Positions 51,201 through 62,256 of a DNA stretch of 64,000 nucleotides are shown piece by piece. The stretch covers positions 1,139,010 to 1,203,009 of the forward strand of contig VFFE01007070.1 of NCBI GenBank assembly GCA_008921705.1. Direction: 5' to 3'. Each line of letters begins with the position of its first letter. The first letter of the stretch is position 1. This stretch comes from Burhinus oedicnemus (Eukaryota; Chordata; Aves; Charadriiformes; Burhinidae). The translations under genes and the position numbers were made by a program. Below the pieces are notes generated by a model, which had not been told where the DNA came from, did no database searches, and worked only from the letters and a program-made list of their open reading frames with translations.

Positions 51201-54200
51201 CAGACAGTGGTCCCTGAAGCTCCGTGGAGCTCCTGGACGGGTTCTGTGGCAGCTGTTAATAACAAAACCAACAATAACTCATCAAGAAGGACTTCCTGCC
51301 TTAATCCCTTGGGACTTTTAGATAGGAGGGGAATGAGAAAAAAGGGAAATAACCTCTTAAAACCCCCTTAGCAAGACTGAGAAGGACATATTTTAATATG
51401 TGTTCAGGTACCTAGAAATGGACACAAGCATCTAGTAGGATTCTCATCAACAGACATGGACCATGCTCCCTATAGAATTAACAAGGCAATTGAAAAAAAG
51501 AACCCACAAAAGTCCTTCCGGGGACCTATTCAATATACGAGACACCTAAATGACTAGGATTTTGGCCCATATGGGTGACAACCTTAGTGGAACAAACTGC
51601 TTCTGGCTACACTGCTGGAAATCTGGGGTCACTCTGCTGTGCCACGTGCAATGATGGCTTTTCTGAAAAAAGATCCTTTCCCTACAGCTAGTGCCATCAA
51701 AATCTGGCTGGAGACATCAGTGTGTATTTCAGTTCTGCTGTCCTTTTGAGCTGCCTGGATTTACATGATGAGAAGATAGTATTTAAACTGGAGGGGCTGT
51801 TTCATCAACGCAGGGAAAAGGAGCAAACAGCATGGCCAAGTCCTTTAAAGGCCTGTTGCCTCAGAGCATGATTTACTATTTGAAATGAAGAGACATGAAT
51901 AACAAAATAAAACTTTGCTGACAAACTGCTGGCTGCAATTCCCAGAAACACATCTTCCCCCTGGATCCCCCCTTTCTCTTTTCATTTTATAACTCCCAAG
52001 ACACAAGATATGAAGAAACTCTTTAAATCTTTCCTGGTACTTTACTCAGGATACGCCTGCACTGCAGTCTGCCGTGTTGCGTGAATACACTTGAGGTTGC
52101 TCTAAATGAGCTAGGTTAGGTCCTGAGACTCCCTCAGTCGCCTTGCAGTAGCACCATGTTCAGTATGAGCTAATTCTCTCTGCTTCCTCAGGTTACAGAG
52201 GGATTAATGCAAGGCAAACAAACACAGACACCCTCCTCTGGTTGGGGAATGACAAGGAGGAAGAGAAATGGTGCTTTTCATCCACATTGTCAAACAAAAA
52301 TGACAATGGGGGGCAGTCAAAGACTTTTTTGAAAAGAACAGGTTTCCATCAGAAAATGTTGATTAGACCTACACCACAAGAGTCCTTAGGAAGGCAACGA
52401 ATTGACTGGCATTTTCAGTGACAGCAAAGAAATCAGACCAACTAAAGGTTTTGTTTGGTCTGTATTTTGTTCATTTTTCTTCTGCTTTATAATTGTTTGG
52501 ATAAGATTGTATCAGTGCTTACAAAACAACTGCTCCTTAGGCTGCCTTGCTTTGTTTTTAAAGAATTACTTCACAGGAAATTTAAAGCCTTTCTAGTTGC
52601 ATTGCAAGCAGGGATCTGCACAGTGTGCCACAGAAGGGCTGAATGCTGCACTCAGTCTCTTCCTTCAGTCTCACCTGAGATACCAGCTTGATTATCCCGC
52701 TTGTGGTCTCCTTTACAGGATTTGACTCACAGACACTTAAGTGAAAATTTACTGCATTTACACAGCTCTGTTTTACTAGCACTGTAACTGTGAGTAGTAT
52801 CTCAGTAAAAGCTGCCGTAGCCCTGATACTTCCCAGTAGGAGCTTCATTCAGATATTATACGTGGGATGGAGTTTCGAATACATTTGAGCGTACGGTGAA
52901 GCCTTCTAAATTAAACAATGAAAAAAGAAAATAAAATTAATATCCAACCTCAGCTCTTCCACTTCCATAGTTATTCAAAGGCAAGATGCCTTCTCTTTAA
53001 CCCAATACATATTGCCCTGTCAGACTACCAGATTTTAAAAAATAAAGAAGTACTTGAAATAGTTTAGGGGTCATATTCACTTCTCTGCATTACAATATGA
53101 CAATGACAGTACATCTTAGATCACACTGTCAGCTCTCCGTTAAAATAGCCTTTCTTGTATATGATGAAACTTTTTCTTCGCGTGGCCATATGAGTATTGA
53201 TATGAATGATCTTTTCATTGCAAACCATAGTTGGTGTCAAGAATTCTCAAACACAGAACAATAACAGAGCATCTGCCTCAGCTTATTTGGTAAGAACTGA
53301 ATTTTCACTGATTTGAAGAGACGCAACCAACGACAAAAATTAATGAGATACTGCTCCCAGGGTCACTTCTAAGTGCTACCATGCTATTTTGATTAGTACT
53401 GAAACTTGGGACCTCATTGTGGGCACAATCCATACTCATTATACAAGAGAATATGTACTCCAAGATAAAGGACAAAATCTTGACCACATACTTATTAGAT
53501 GAATCACTTAAAAATTCTCCGTGGAGAAATGAGACTTCTGCTTTGCAAGACTAGAGGTATCAGGACCTTTGCAGGAACTCTGAATGCAAACTGCTAGTTG
53601 TCTTCTGATAGAAGGAAAGACAATGGTAAAAATAGGAATACAAGCACAAATGTGACTGAGCTGCTTTACTCCATCTGATAATAACCTTTTGTAATTCAGA
53701 AAAGGACATAATCATGAATACTGCCATAATCAAGGCATCTAGAAATAGGAAGGGGAAATAAAGCCATCTGCAGCTGAGATTTGCAAAGTCAGGAACACCT
53801 GTATTTCATTTCTTTATTTGTTTAATACTCTATTGTCATTGTTTTTGTTGACCCAAAGAGGACTAGGCTACTTGTTAGCTGCATTGCATTACATTCTTCA
53901 CTAACAATAATCTGGGGGTATCCCCAAAGTCCAGAGATACATGGGACTGACGTGCTGTTAAAAGGCCAATACTTGCCTCTGGAACCTGAAAGGAAAAAGT
54001 CCTGTAGATGTTCAGAGTATATACAATATCCCATCAAAGACATTAATTGTTTGACTTTTTTAAGATATAGAAAAGCTTCAGCTGTCAGATATTTCTATCA
54101 TAAGGAAAAATGTGTCAGCAAATACATACAGACCTGCAGTACTGAAATTCGTTACCATAAGTGGTCTCTAATACATTGCAAAAACAAAATGAGAAATAAA

Positions 54201-55002
54201 CACACAGAACAGACTGGAATTTTACAGTTCTTTCTGCATATACGTAGAGAAACATTGTCAGCAAAAAATCAAAGTCAAAAGCAGTTTCAGGATCTGTGCT
54301 GGTTACAGAGTCCCCAAGCCAATTTTTGACAAGCACATATTTTCTGTTATATACATTTTTCCCCTCCCCTATGACTACCTGAGAAACCCACACTAACAAT
54401 AGGATGTTATCTGAATTACTATACAAAAGGATGTAGAATACTGAATGAACACAAAGTCAAATGGAAAAAGGAAAAGTACTGAAAGAGTATAGAGGAACTA
54501 TGATTTTTTTCTAGTGTTACTTATACACTTGATGATTGATGAAACTTTAAGCAGAAAGATGGCCTTATATTTCAAATGAAGGACATGGATTCTGACAACC
54601 AAACTCAGTTTTCTTGACTTCCTGGTAACCTGAGGTTAATTCACTTTATTTATCTGAACAATACATACATTGTTTCCTTCCTTTCTGGTTCATCTACTTA
54701 AACTGTAAACTCTTCAAGGTAGAGACCTTCTCACATTATAAGTGTATAGAGCTGCTGACACAGAGAGGTCTCTAGCTGCTGATCTATAAATGTAATGTTA
54801 TCAGGTAAGACCTCCCCATTCTTTCCATCATTTGCTCCAGCTGAAATCACGGAAGCTTGGCTACCTCTCCTTTTCCAGCCTGTTGATTTGTGCCTGAGAA
54901 GTGAATCCTTCCTTACCAAACTGAAGCAATGGAAGAGAACCCAATTCCCTTTATGTGTGTGTTCCCGAGGTTAACCCTCACCATTGAAAATATAGTTGCT
55001 TA
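48236..55002. other. Non-coding unique DNA, no gene seen
   Basis: No supported gene. It contains a T11/C6 homopolymer junction at 49505-49521 and a possible old SINE/LINE tail at 54670-54770. Open frames such as 125 codons at 53952-54329 and 103 codons at 54115-54426 overlap on opposite strands and match no family I know. Confidence 0.6.
54670..54770 (+). repeat. Possible ancient SINE/LINE tail
   Basis: ACTGTAAACTCTTCAAGGTAG, then AGAGACC, a TTATAAGTGTATAGAGCTGC run and TGACACA. This resembles the tail block widespread in amniote genomes (ACTGTAAGCTCTTCGGGGCA, then GGGACC, GTGTATAGCGCC, AGCACA). I cannot name the exact family. Confidence 0.4.
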
Positions 55003-55148
55003 GATTCATAGAACAGGGCTAGAAGGAACCTATGGAAATCATCTGGTCCACCTGCCCCACTCAAAGCAGAGGCAAGGTCAAAGCCAGATCAGGCTGGTCT
55101 GGGTTTCATCCAGTCAGCTTTTGAATTTCTCAATAGAATCCATAATCA
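55003..55148 (-). mobile_element. CR1 LINE 3'-end fragment (copy D)
   Basis: A minus-strand CR1 tail. On plus, a degraded terminal repeat (GATTCATAGAA) is followed by AGAAGGAACCTATGGAAATC, ATCTGGTCCACCTGCCCC, CTCAAAGCAGAGGCAAGGTC and CATCCAGTCAGCTTTTGAA. Only 3' UTR and the last ORF2 codons are covered. The element is truncated at about 55148, where a G/T-rich tract begins. Confidence 0.88.
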
Positions 55149-55150
55149 TT

Positions 55151-55265
55151 GTTTGTGAGTTGATTGGTTTTTTGAGTTTGTTTTGGTTTTTCTTGTTGTT
55201 GTTTTGGGGGTCTTTTTGTGGTGGTGGTGGTGATTTTGGGTATTTTGACGGGTTTGGGGTTTTTT
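55151..55265 (+). repeat. G/T-rich low-complexity tract with GTG units
   Basis: About 115 bases almost free of A and C on the plus strand, with (GTG)n at 55218-55232 and G runs at 55206-55210, 55238-55240, 55250-55252 and 55256-55259. The composition is strongly strand-asymmetric. It directly abuts the truncated end of CR1 copy D. Confidence 0.9.
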
Positions 55266-57030
55266 TACTTTTTGGACTGAGTTCTTAAATCTTAGCCCTC
55301 AGTCAGGTTTGACTTTTTTCCAAGTTTTCTGACGTGATTTTAAAGCCAGCTGAAAGCTGACTGTAAGTTGACAGTCGACTGTGTTTTTCTCTCTCTCAGT
55401 GTTGTTGTGTAAAGTTGATGAAAATTTCATATAAGAAACGGTTTCCACATCCACAAAGAGTGACCTCAACTTTCATCCTTATATTCCTAGCTTTGTTTCT
55501 CATTTTTCATGCTTTTTAAATTAATCATGTTAATTTGTGAAAAGTCAATTGATATAAAGGTAATGGGGTTTTGAGAAAGCTGTTAACAGTAATTTGCTTA
55601 ATTAACAAATCATGTATAAAATCATGCTCACTATAAACACTGCTGTAGAGCAAGTGTAATCCATTAAGATTTGTAGGAAGGCATCATGTTCTGCTCTGTC
55701 AAAAAGATTTAACTGCTGATGAGCAGGTTTTGAATCCTGAAAGCTGGAAAAATGCATAGTCCCCTCTTGCACATCCGTTAAACTCCCGGACTGTGGGCTA
55801 CTTGGGTCCTAACCTGCCAACTGCTCTGATCTGCGCTGACGTCCTGTATAGCTAAAGGGGATGTGTCCTATCACATAATGTACTTAACAGGATAACCTTT
55901 GGAAATTAATGTTGAACGTCCTACTTGTGGGAGGGGGCTAGAAACTGTTAGGAATGGTGATAAAATCAAGCAGCAGGATTTTATTCGGAGATGTTGAAAT
56001 GAAAGACAAGTCAGAAGAGAAAAGTACAGCACACCATGACCAGCTCCTCCAGCCACGGAGGGAAAGAGAGAATATCTTCAAATCGTTACAGCAGATGTAA
56101 AGGAGATATTTTATTTTAACGAACCACCTGTGCATTGATGAACCAGTTTATGAAATCCACCAGTTTCAACTTGTCTTATTAGGGCCCTTCTCACTCTGCT
56201 AGGTAAGCATGACAGATCTGCTGGCAAGTCAGTGAGTTACCAGCCAGGGCAAGGGCTGGTCAGAATCCAGGAACACATTAGAGATTTTTCCATTCACCAG
56301 ACTGGATCTACTTCCTTTAGAGTGATACTGCTTTCATGAAGAGAATAAAGCGGCTCTGATTTGTTTCATGATATAAATTACTTTTTCTTTCTGCTTCCTT
56401 TTGCATTTGATTTACTGCAACAGTTTGCTGTTGTCCTTTATATTAGCTGATCACTAGCTTGCAATGACCACTATAGCAATTGACACGTTTCAGATCTTGC
56501 TTTGCCAAATTCAAACTCAGACTTCCAAGGTTTCCATCCTTGAGGTGCCAGAAACTTCATTATTCAGTTATGACCAAAGGCAACAGACAGGATCATCTTT
56601 CACAGTGATATGAGGACTATGATGCATTTAGACATGAATAAAGATGAATTAAATCACGTATTCCGGAGGATACTTTGTAATGAAGACAAAGGTCGGGAAA
56701 ATTGTATATTGATGCAAAATTAGGCAATTCCCACTAATATAGTTCCTAACTGACCGTCTAAGATTTCTTAAAGATGTCTGCAAATATATAATACATGATT
56801 TATAATAAATTATTTATATGGACATGACAGCTGTGATGGTAAATATAAAAATTAACTTTTACACTCAAAACCAAATTCAGTCCCAAGTCTTTCAGGATAG
56901 TCATCTCATCATAACAAGCACTCCAGAACAACTTCATTTAATCTGTTCACACTAAGTTTCCACCAGGCAATGTTTCCTAATCATCTATATCAGCTGCAGA
57001 AGGCACTTACACTAATTGGGATAATTTGCC

Positions 57031-57054
57031 AAATAAATAAATAAATAAATAAAT
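57031..57054. repeat. (AAAT)6 microsatellite
   Basis: Six perfect AAAT units, likely length-variable between individuals. Confidence 0.97.
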
Positions 57055-58072
57055 TCTCCTGGTCCGCAAGGAGGGTGTGCAAACTGCTCTATATTACATG
57101 AATTTGCTCTTAGATACTAACAGCTGTGTCCGTTTTCCTATTCATTTACAATCATCAGACAGAGCAAGGAACTATGGGGAGGGCTTTTTCCACATCAGCT
57201 TTGAGAAACAAAAAACTTCTTGGCACTAACTGGACATCATTTATTATAACCTATATAGCATGCATTCAAGGTCATGGGCATGTTCCAGCAAAAGTTTGGT
57301 GAGGGCGACCCAGTTCATCAGCTTGGACACTCCTGAATGTTGTTATTGCTTCTGAAACTTTAGATCTAACATGGATTAAGGGTGTTTAAAGAGAATGTTG
57401 ATTCCCCTTGAGATGAGTGTGTCAGAGGCTGCCTTTTTTTCAGTTTCGGATCTTTCTGCATATGCTTTATCAGTCACCATTAGCCTGTTTTCTGTGTCAG
57501 TCCCTCTGGTACAACATAGTTGAAGCCAAGAGAGGATGAAGGCAGGGTTCTTGAAATCTGGGACCCTTGCCTAGAAAAGCCATGGATGCAACTGAGCCAA
57601 AGTCATAGTGTTGGACAAGGACTCACTACACATCTGGTTTCTGCCTGCCAGCCATCTGTTAAGTGGATTGGGTGTTGGCTGGAAAACCCCAGTTATCAAG
57701 AGAAAAACAAAGAGCTGTGAATTGGGAAAAGACGAGTGAGAAGTGAAAAGGCAATAAAAAAGGAAAAAGGTGAATGATGGAAAGTTTATGAAGAGCACAC
57801 TGACATTTTACCAGACCTTTTGTAGTCAACTCTTATTCTTAAAAAGCCAATTCGGTGCAAAATTCTCCTCTCAGGGAACAGCCAGCCTTGAGAAAAAATA
57901 TTAAAGACACGGGAGATGCTGCTCAGAGAAACACTAGTGGCTATAAAATACAATATGACCAGGAACACTTAACAATACAAATTATCCCTTCAGACATTCT
58001 GCTATACTGTGTATAGCATTACTTTACAAAAGTTGTATAGGACAAAATCTAGTCCAAGGTAAAAAAAATATG

Positions 58073-58130
58073 GATGTGTATGTGTATGTGTGCCTATGTG
58101 TGTGTATATATGTATAAATATATATCTATC
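58073..58130. repeat. TG/TA-rich microsatellite region
   Basis: An imperfect mixture of TG, TATG and TA dinucleotide units. Confidence 0.9.
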
Positions 58131-58471
58131 ACTCTGCAGTTTCACTGAAACTGTATTGAGTTGCACAAGCCAAGGACGTGGTTGCCTAAGATGAATGGGA
58201 TATAAAATATAACCATATTCCAGAGGAAAATGAATATCAATATACAGCTTCCGCGTGATACTAGTATCATTGATTTTTGACAATAGTCTACGTATGAATG
58301 AGCTATAGTTAATAGCATAGGAAGTTACAACACCCCCTCTTGTAAGTACTGCTTATTTGTTACCACAGTCTGCCTCCGAGTGAAAGGCATCTTCGGTTGC
58401 TGGCTGCCATGAAACTCCATCATAGTGCTCTATGTGCCATGTTGCAATAATTGTCTGGCAAATGATTAGTC

Positions 58472-58489
58472 TGTGTGTGTGTGTTTGTG
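58472..58489. repeat. (TG)n microsatellite
   Basis: About seven TG units followed by TTTGTG. Confidence 0.9.
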
Positions 58490-58564
58490 CGAAAGCAGTG
58501 CAAGTCTGCCTAAAATCCAGATAAAATGCTGCAGAAATCCTGTGACACTTGTTTATTCAGTGAA

Positions 58565-58850
58565 TGTTGCTCAGAGAATCTGAAGCCAGAAAAAAACATT
58601 GTGGTCATCTAAGCTGATTTTCCTGAAAATCCAGTCACAATACTAACCCAAAATAATTATTATTTGAATTAAATTCCGCCATGAAAACTAAGATATCTGA
58701 TCTTAATTTTTAGAAATTGCTGATGAAGATCAAGCATTATCCCCAAGTTAATTGCTTTCATTACTTAAAAAGAAGACTCTTCTTAATTTAAATTTCTCTA
58801 ACTTTAATTTTGAGTCAATAGATCTTGTATTTATGATCAGTGAAATAAGC
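58565..58850 (-). mobile_element. Ancient CR1-like LINE fragment (deeply decayed)
   Basis: On plus, GAAGCCAGAA, then a CATTGTGGTCATCTAAGCTG block and TTTTCCTG, corresponds to the CR1 3' UTR form common in turtles and crocodilians (CCAGAAGGGACCAT, TGATCATCTAGTCTGACC, TCCTG). Further blocks match in order: an ATCTGATCTTAATTTTTAGA run, TTAATTGCTTTCATTACTTA, and ATTTAAATTTCTCTAACTTT followed by GATCTTGTATTTATGATCAG. Those blocks are the expected ORF2 C-terminal region of such elements. Divergence is high, so the call rests on several blocks in the right order and spacing, without an alignment. No coding frame survives. Confidence 0.6.
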
Positions 58851-58855
58851 CATTT

Positions 58856-58911
58856 GTGTATATATATATATATATATGTGCGCATTAACACTCATGTACA
58901 CACACACATGT
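58856..58911. repeat. (TA)n and (CA)n microsatellites
   Basis: An uninterrupted TA run (58859-58877) followed after about 20 bases by a short CA run (58898-58910). It adjoins the inferred end of the ancient CR1 fragment. Confidence 0.93.
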
Positions 58912-60900
58912 CTGGTAGCTCCTGATATTAATACATATCCTCCTTAGCTGCTTTTTTATACGTCAAAGTATTTCACTATTTCTTAAATGTTAATTAAACA
59001 GGAAATGCTGTTAGTCTATTTCCACTGTTGGTGAACGATGGCAAATTTATCTTTAACAGTTATTTAATAATAAAAACCCAGTAATTCATAATTTGACTAA
59101 AACATTCAGGTTTACTTTAGATTCCTGATTTATGGCATTGAGATGAATAATACTGTGGTTTACTTCGGTTTTGTTGAAATCAGTTTCACACCTTGTATGA
59201 TTTGAGTTGTATTGTGCACAAAAAGTCCATGTCAACATTTTGATAACAGTCTATGGGATTACAAACAACTGTATGGTAAGAGTTCATGCATGTATTTTTT
59301 TGAGATACTAACTCCATTTTTCTTTCACTGTGCTAATCTCAGTTTAACTTAAACTTGAAGTGGTCTCAAGATATCAGGAAAATGTAAGTGCCTCTATTTA
59401 ATTTGTTAATAGTACTCAGACATTGATCTTGTGTCCCTTTCTGAGTCAATATGCTCAGTCATGTCAAGGTGAAGTGTGTGAAAGGCTTTTCAAAGAAATC
59501 TTAGATAATAAACAAAATAAATAGGTCTGAGGTTAGAATGGCCAAAAGACAGTGAAGTAATTACTTTCATTTTCCTGACACATTTATTCCCTGGAGTAAA
59601 AATATTAACATATATTATGAGCTCATCTTTTTAAACAGGTCCTACGTGTTTGATTTTGTTTAATATCTACTCAAGATGCTTCATTATTTTTGACCATATT
59701 GTCTTTGAATTTGTCCAGTAACTTTTAACCATTTCAGGAATGCAACTATGGACCAAACTGTTACACTCAATCATACTTTAATCTCACTTTCGATCCTACA
59801 AAACAATGAAGTCTAGCAGAAGCTGGACCATTCCCTGCTTTTGGTTTTTTTTTATTTTGTCTTCCAACCCAGGAAGCTCTGCTGCCTTCTTACTGGAGCC
59901 TTGGGCTTCACCAGTGCCTCGACTCTACTCACTCATTCTCCACTCTCCCAAGCATGCAGGGGGCACTGGTCAACCTGCAGCTCCTCACCCGTTTCCCTGG
60001 GTATTACTCACCCATGGTATACCAGGCAGACAGGCATGCAGCAAAACTATGATGTGGTCTTCATTTGCTCAGGGTCTGTATCTCTGTTATACAAACCTCA
60101 TGTCCCTCATAAGCTTTCACATATATTCTCTGTGGATGCTTCATTAAGGCATATTTAGTGCTTGATTAATTTGATAACAGGATAGAGTTATCTTATGATT
60201 CCATATTAATGTGCCCTAAGTAGGCTAAACATTAATAAACTTGAATCTGACAATAAAACTTTAAGAGCCACAGTGCCAGCTGAATTTCCCCTCCTTCAGA
60301 TCAGATGCTGCATAATGACTAGACATTACTCTGCTGGTTTTATGTAAATGAAAGAGATGGCAAGCTAAACCTTAAGCAATTTAATATTTTCTTGATTGTA
60401 TTTAATTTAGGATTAACTAACCCTGATTAAACAAGACCTTACAAGTACGTCAACAGCCTGCAATTAACATGCTGTTGGTAAACACTTGGAATCAGAATTT
60501 TTTGTCTCTCACACCACAAGAAACATGTATAAGTATTTCTTATACTTCTGCCTGCAAAATCTAGTAGTTAAAATCATTAAACCTGGTGAATTATAAGGAC
60601 TTCTGATGTGTCCTCAGATATATATTTTGAAAAAAAACCCCACCAAATCAAAAGGTAGTATTTCTAAAACAATTTTAAAATGTAGATGTTTGATATGTTA
60701 TACTGCAGAGTCCTCAATAAACCACACCACCGAGTAGAAGTGTAGACAAAGCAGAGATGGTTCACACTTAACTTTCCAGCAGCAGCTTCAGAATGAAAAG
60801 CCAAAACTTGGAAACCAAAAAACAGAAAGAAAAGGTGGTCTTATAAGGTGCATGCAAACCGGCTTTGTCCTGTGTACAGAAAAACCTGCCTCAGTTTTCT
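58912..60900. other. Non-coding unique DNA, no gene seen
   Basis: No supported gene. Two overlapping open frames (113 codons at 59806-60147 and 105 codons at 59841-60158) lie in a locally GC-richer patch but show no domain. AT-rich motif-dense blocks lie at 58960-59110 and 60300-60490. Confidence 0.55.
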
Positions 60901-62256
60901 TATAGAATCATAGAATCGTTTAGGTTGAAAAAGACCTTTAAGATCATCGAGGCCAACCATTAACCTAGCACTGCCAAGTCCACCACTAAACCGTGTCCCT
61001 AAGCACCACATCTACCTGTCTTTTAAATACCTCCAGGGATGGTGATTTCACCACTTCCCTGGGCAGCCTGTTCTAATGCTTGATAACCCTTTCGGTGAAG
61101 AAATTTTTCCTAATATCCAATCTAAACCTCCCCTGGTGCAACTTCAGGCCATTTCCTCTTGTCCTATCACCTGTTACTTGGGAGAAGAGACCGACCATCA
61201 CCTCACTGCAACCTCCTTTCAGGTAGTTGAGAGAGCCATAAGGTGTCCCCTGACCCTCCTTTTCTTCAGGCTAAACAACCCCAATTCCCTCAGCTGCTCC
61301 TTGTAAGACTTGTTCTCTAGACCCTTCACCAGCTTTGTTGCCCTTCTTTGGACATGCTCCAGTACCTCAATGTCTTTCTTGCAGTGAGGGGCCCAAAACT
61401 GAACACAGTACTCAAGGTGGGGCCTCACCAGTGCCAAGTACAGGGGCACAATCAACTCCCTAGTCCTGCTGGCCACACTATTCCTGATACAAGGCAGGAT
61501 GCTATTGGCCTTCTTGGCCACCTGAGCACACTGTTGGCTCATATTCAGCCACCTGTTGACCAACACCCCAAGGTCTTTTTCTGCCAGGCAGCTTTCCAGG
61601 CTCTCTTCCCCAAGCCTGTAGCATTGCATGGGGTTGTTGTGACCAAAGTACAGGACCCAGCACTTGGCCTTCTTGAATCGCATACAGTTAGCCTCGGCCC
61701 ATGGATCCAGCCTGTCCAGATCCCTCTGGAAAGCTATCCTACCCTCAAGCAGATCAACACTCCTGCCCAACTTGATGTTGTCTGCAGACTTACTGAGTGT
61801 GCACTCAATCCTCTCATCCACATCACTGACAGAGATATTAAACAGAACTGGCCCCACTACTGAGTCCTGGGGAATACCCCTTGTGACAGGCCGCCAACTG
61901 GATTTAACTCCATTCACCACCACTCTTTGGGCCCGGCCTTCCAGCCAATTTTTTACCAGTGAAGAGTAGGCCTGTCCAAGCCAGTTTCTCCAGGAGAATG
62001 CTGTGGGAAACAGTGTCAAAAGCTTTACTGAAATCTAGGTAGACAACATCCACAGCCTTTCCCATATCCACTGAGTGGATCACCTTGTCATAGAAGGAGA
62101 TCAGGTTAGTCAAGTAGAACCTGCCTTTCATAAACCCATGCTGAAACCCATGCTGGCTGGACCTGATCACCTGGTTGTCCTGTACATGCCGCATGATTGC
62201 ACTCAAGATGACCTGTTCCATAACCTTCCCCAGCACTGAGGTCAGACTGACAGGCC
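60901..62256 (-). mobile_element. CR1 LINE fragment (copy C), 5'-truncated
   Basis: A minus-strand CR1 of about 1.36 kb. The 3' end at the left has the terminal octamers ATTCTATG and ATTCTATA (60901-60916). The 3' UTR follows, then the ORF2 C-terminal region and RT up to [15 protein letters not shown], where homology stops at about 62256 within the RT finger region. The 3' UTR sequence differs from that of copies A and B, so it is probably another CR1 subfamily; I do not name it. The element is 5'-truncated like most avian CR1 copies. Confidence 0.95.
60986..62256 (-). pseudogene. CR1 ORF2 RT and C-terminal remnant (copy C)
   Basis: Reading leftward from 62256: [10 protein letters not shown], a duplicated QHGF motif ([11 protein letters not shown]), [11 protein letters not shown] (catalytic motif A intact), a frame change near 61960-61980, [14 protein letters not shown], and PQDSVVGP in place of PQGSVLGP. 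Motif C reads SADN (61777-61788) instead of FADD, so the second catalytic aspartate is lost. A 266-codon frame (61219-62019) covers the middle. A one-base loss near 61232 ends it, an in-frame TAG at 61073-61075 replaces the Trp of the usual WNRLP motif, and the natural stop is at 60986-60988. The remnant is non-functional. Confidence 0.92.

Larger units (their letters stand above)
55266..58564. other. Non-coding unique DNA, no gene seen
   Basis: No supported gene. It holds an AAAT microsatellite (57031-57054), TG/TA-rich DNA (58073-58130) and a TG run (58472-58489). A 12-bp palindrome ACAGTCGACTGT lies at 55371-55382. A motif-dense AT-rich block at 55500-55760 reads like a conserved non-coding element. 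No open frame exceeds 100 codons. Confidence 0.6.

Noticed and set aside
55371..55382. 12-bp palindrome ACAGTCGACTGT
   Set aside because: About 16 palindromes of this length are expected by chance in 64 kb.
59806..60158. Two overlapping plus-strand frames of 113 and 105 codons
   Set aside because: Neither matches a family I know; the local GC rise lowers stop frequency enough to explain both.
61348..61969. 171- and 101-codon plus-strand frames in CR1 copy C
   Set aside because: Antisense shadows of the minus-strand CR1 coding remnant.
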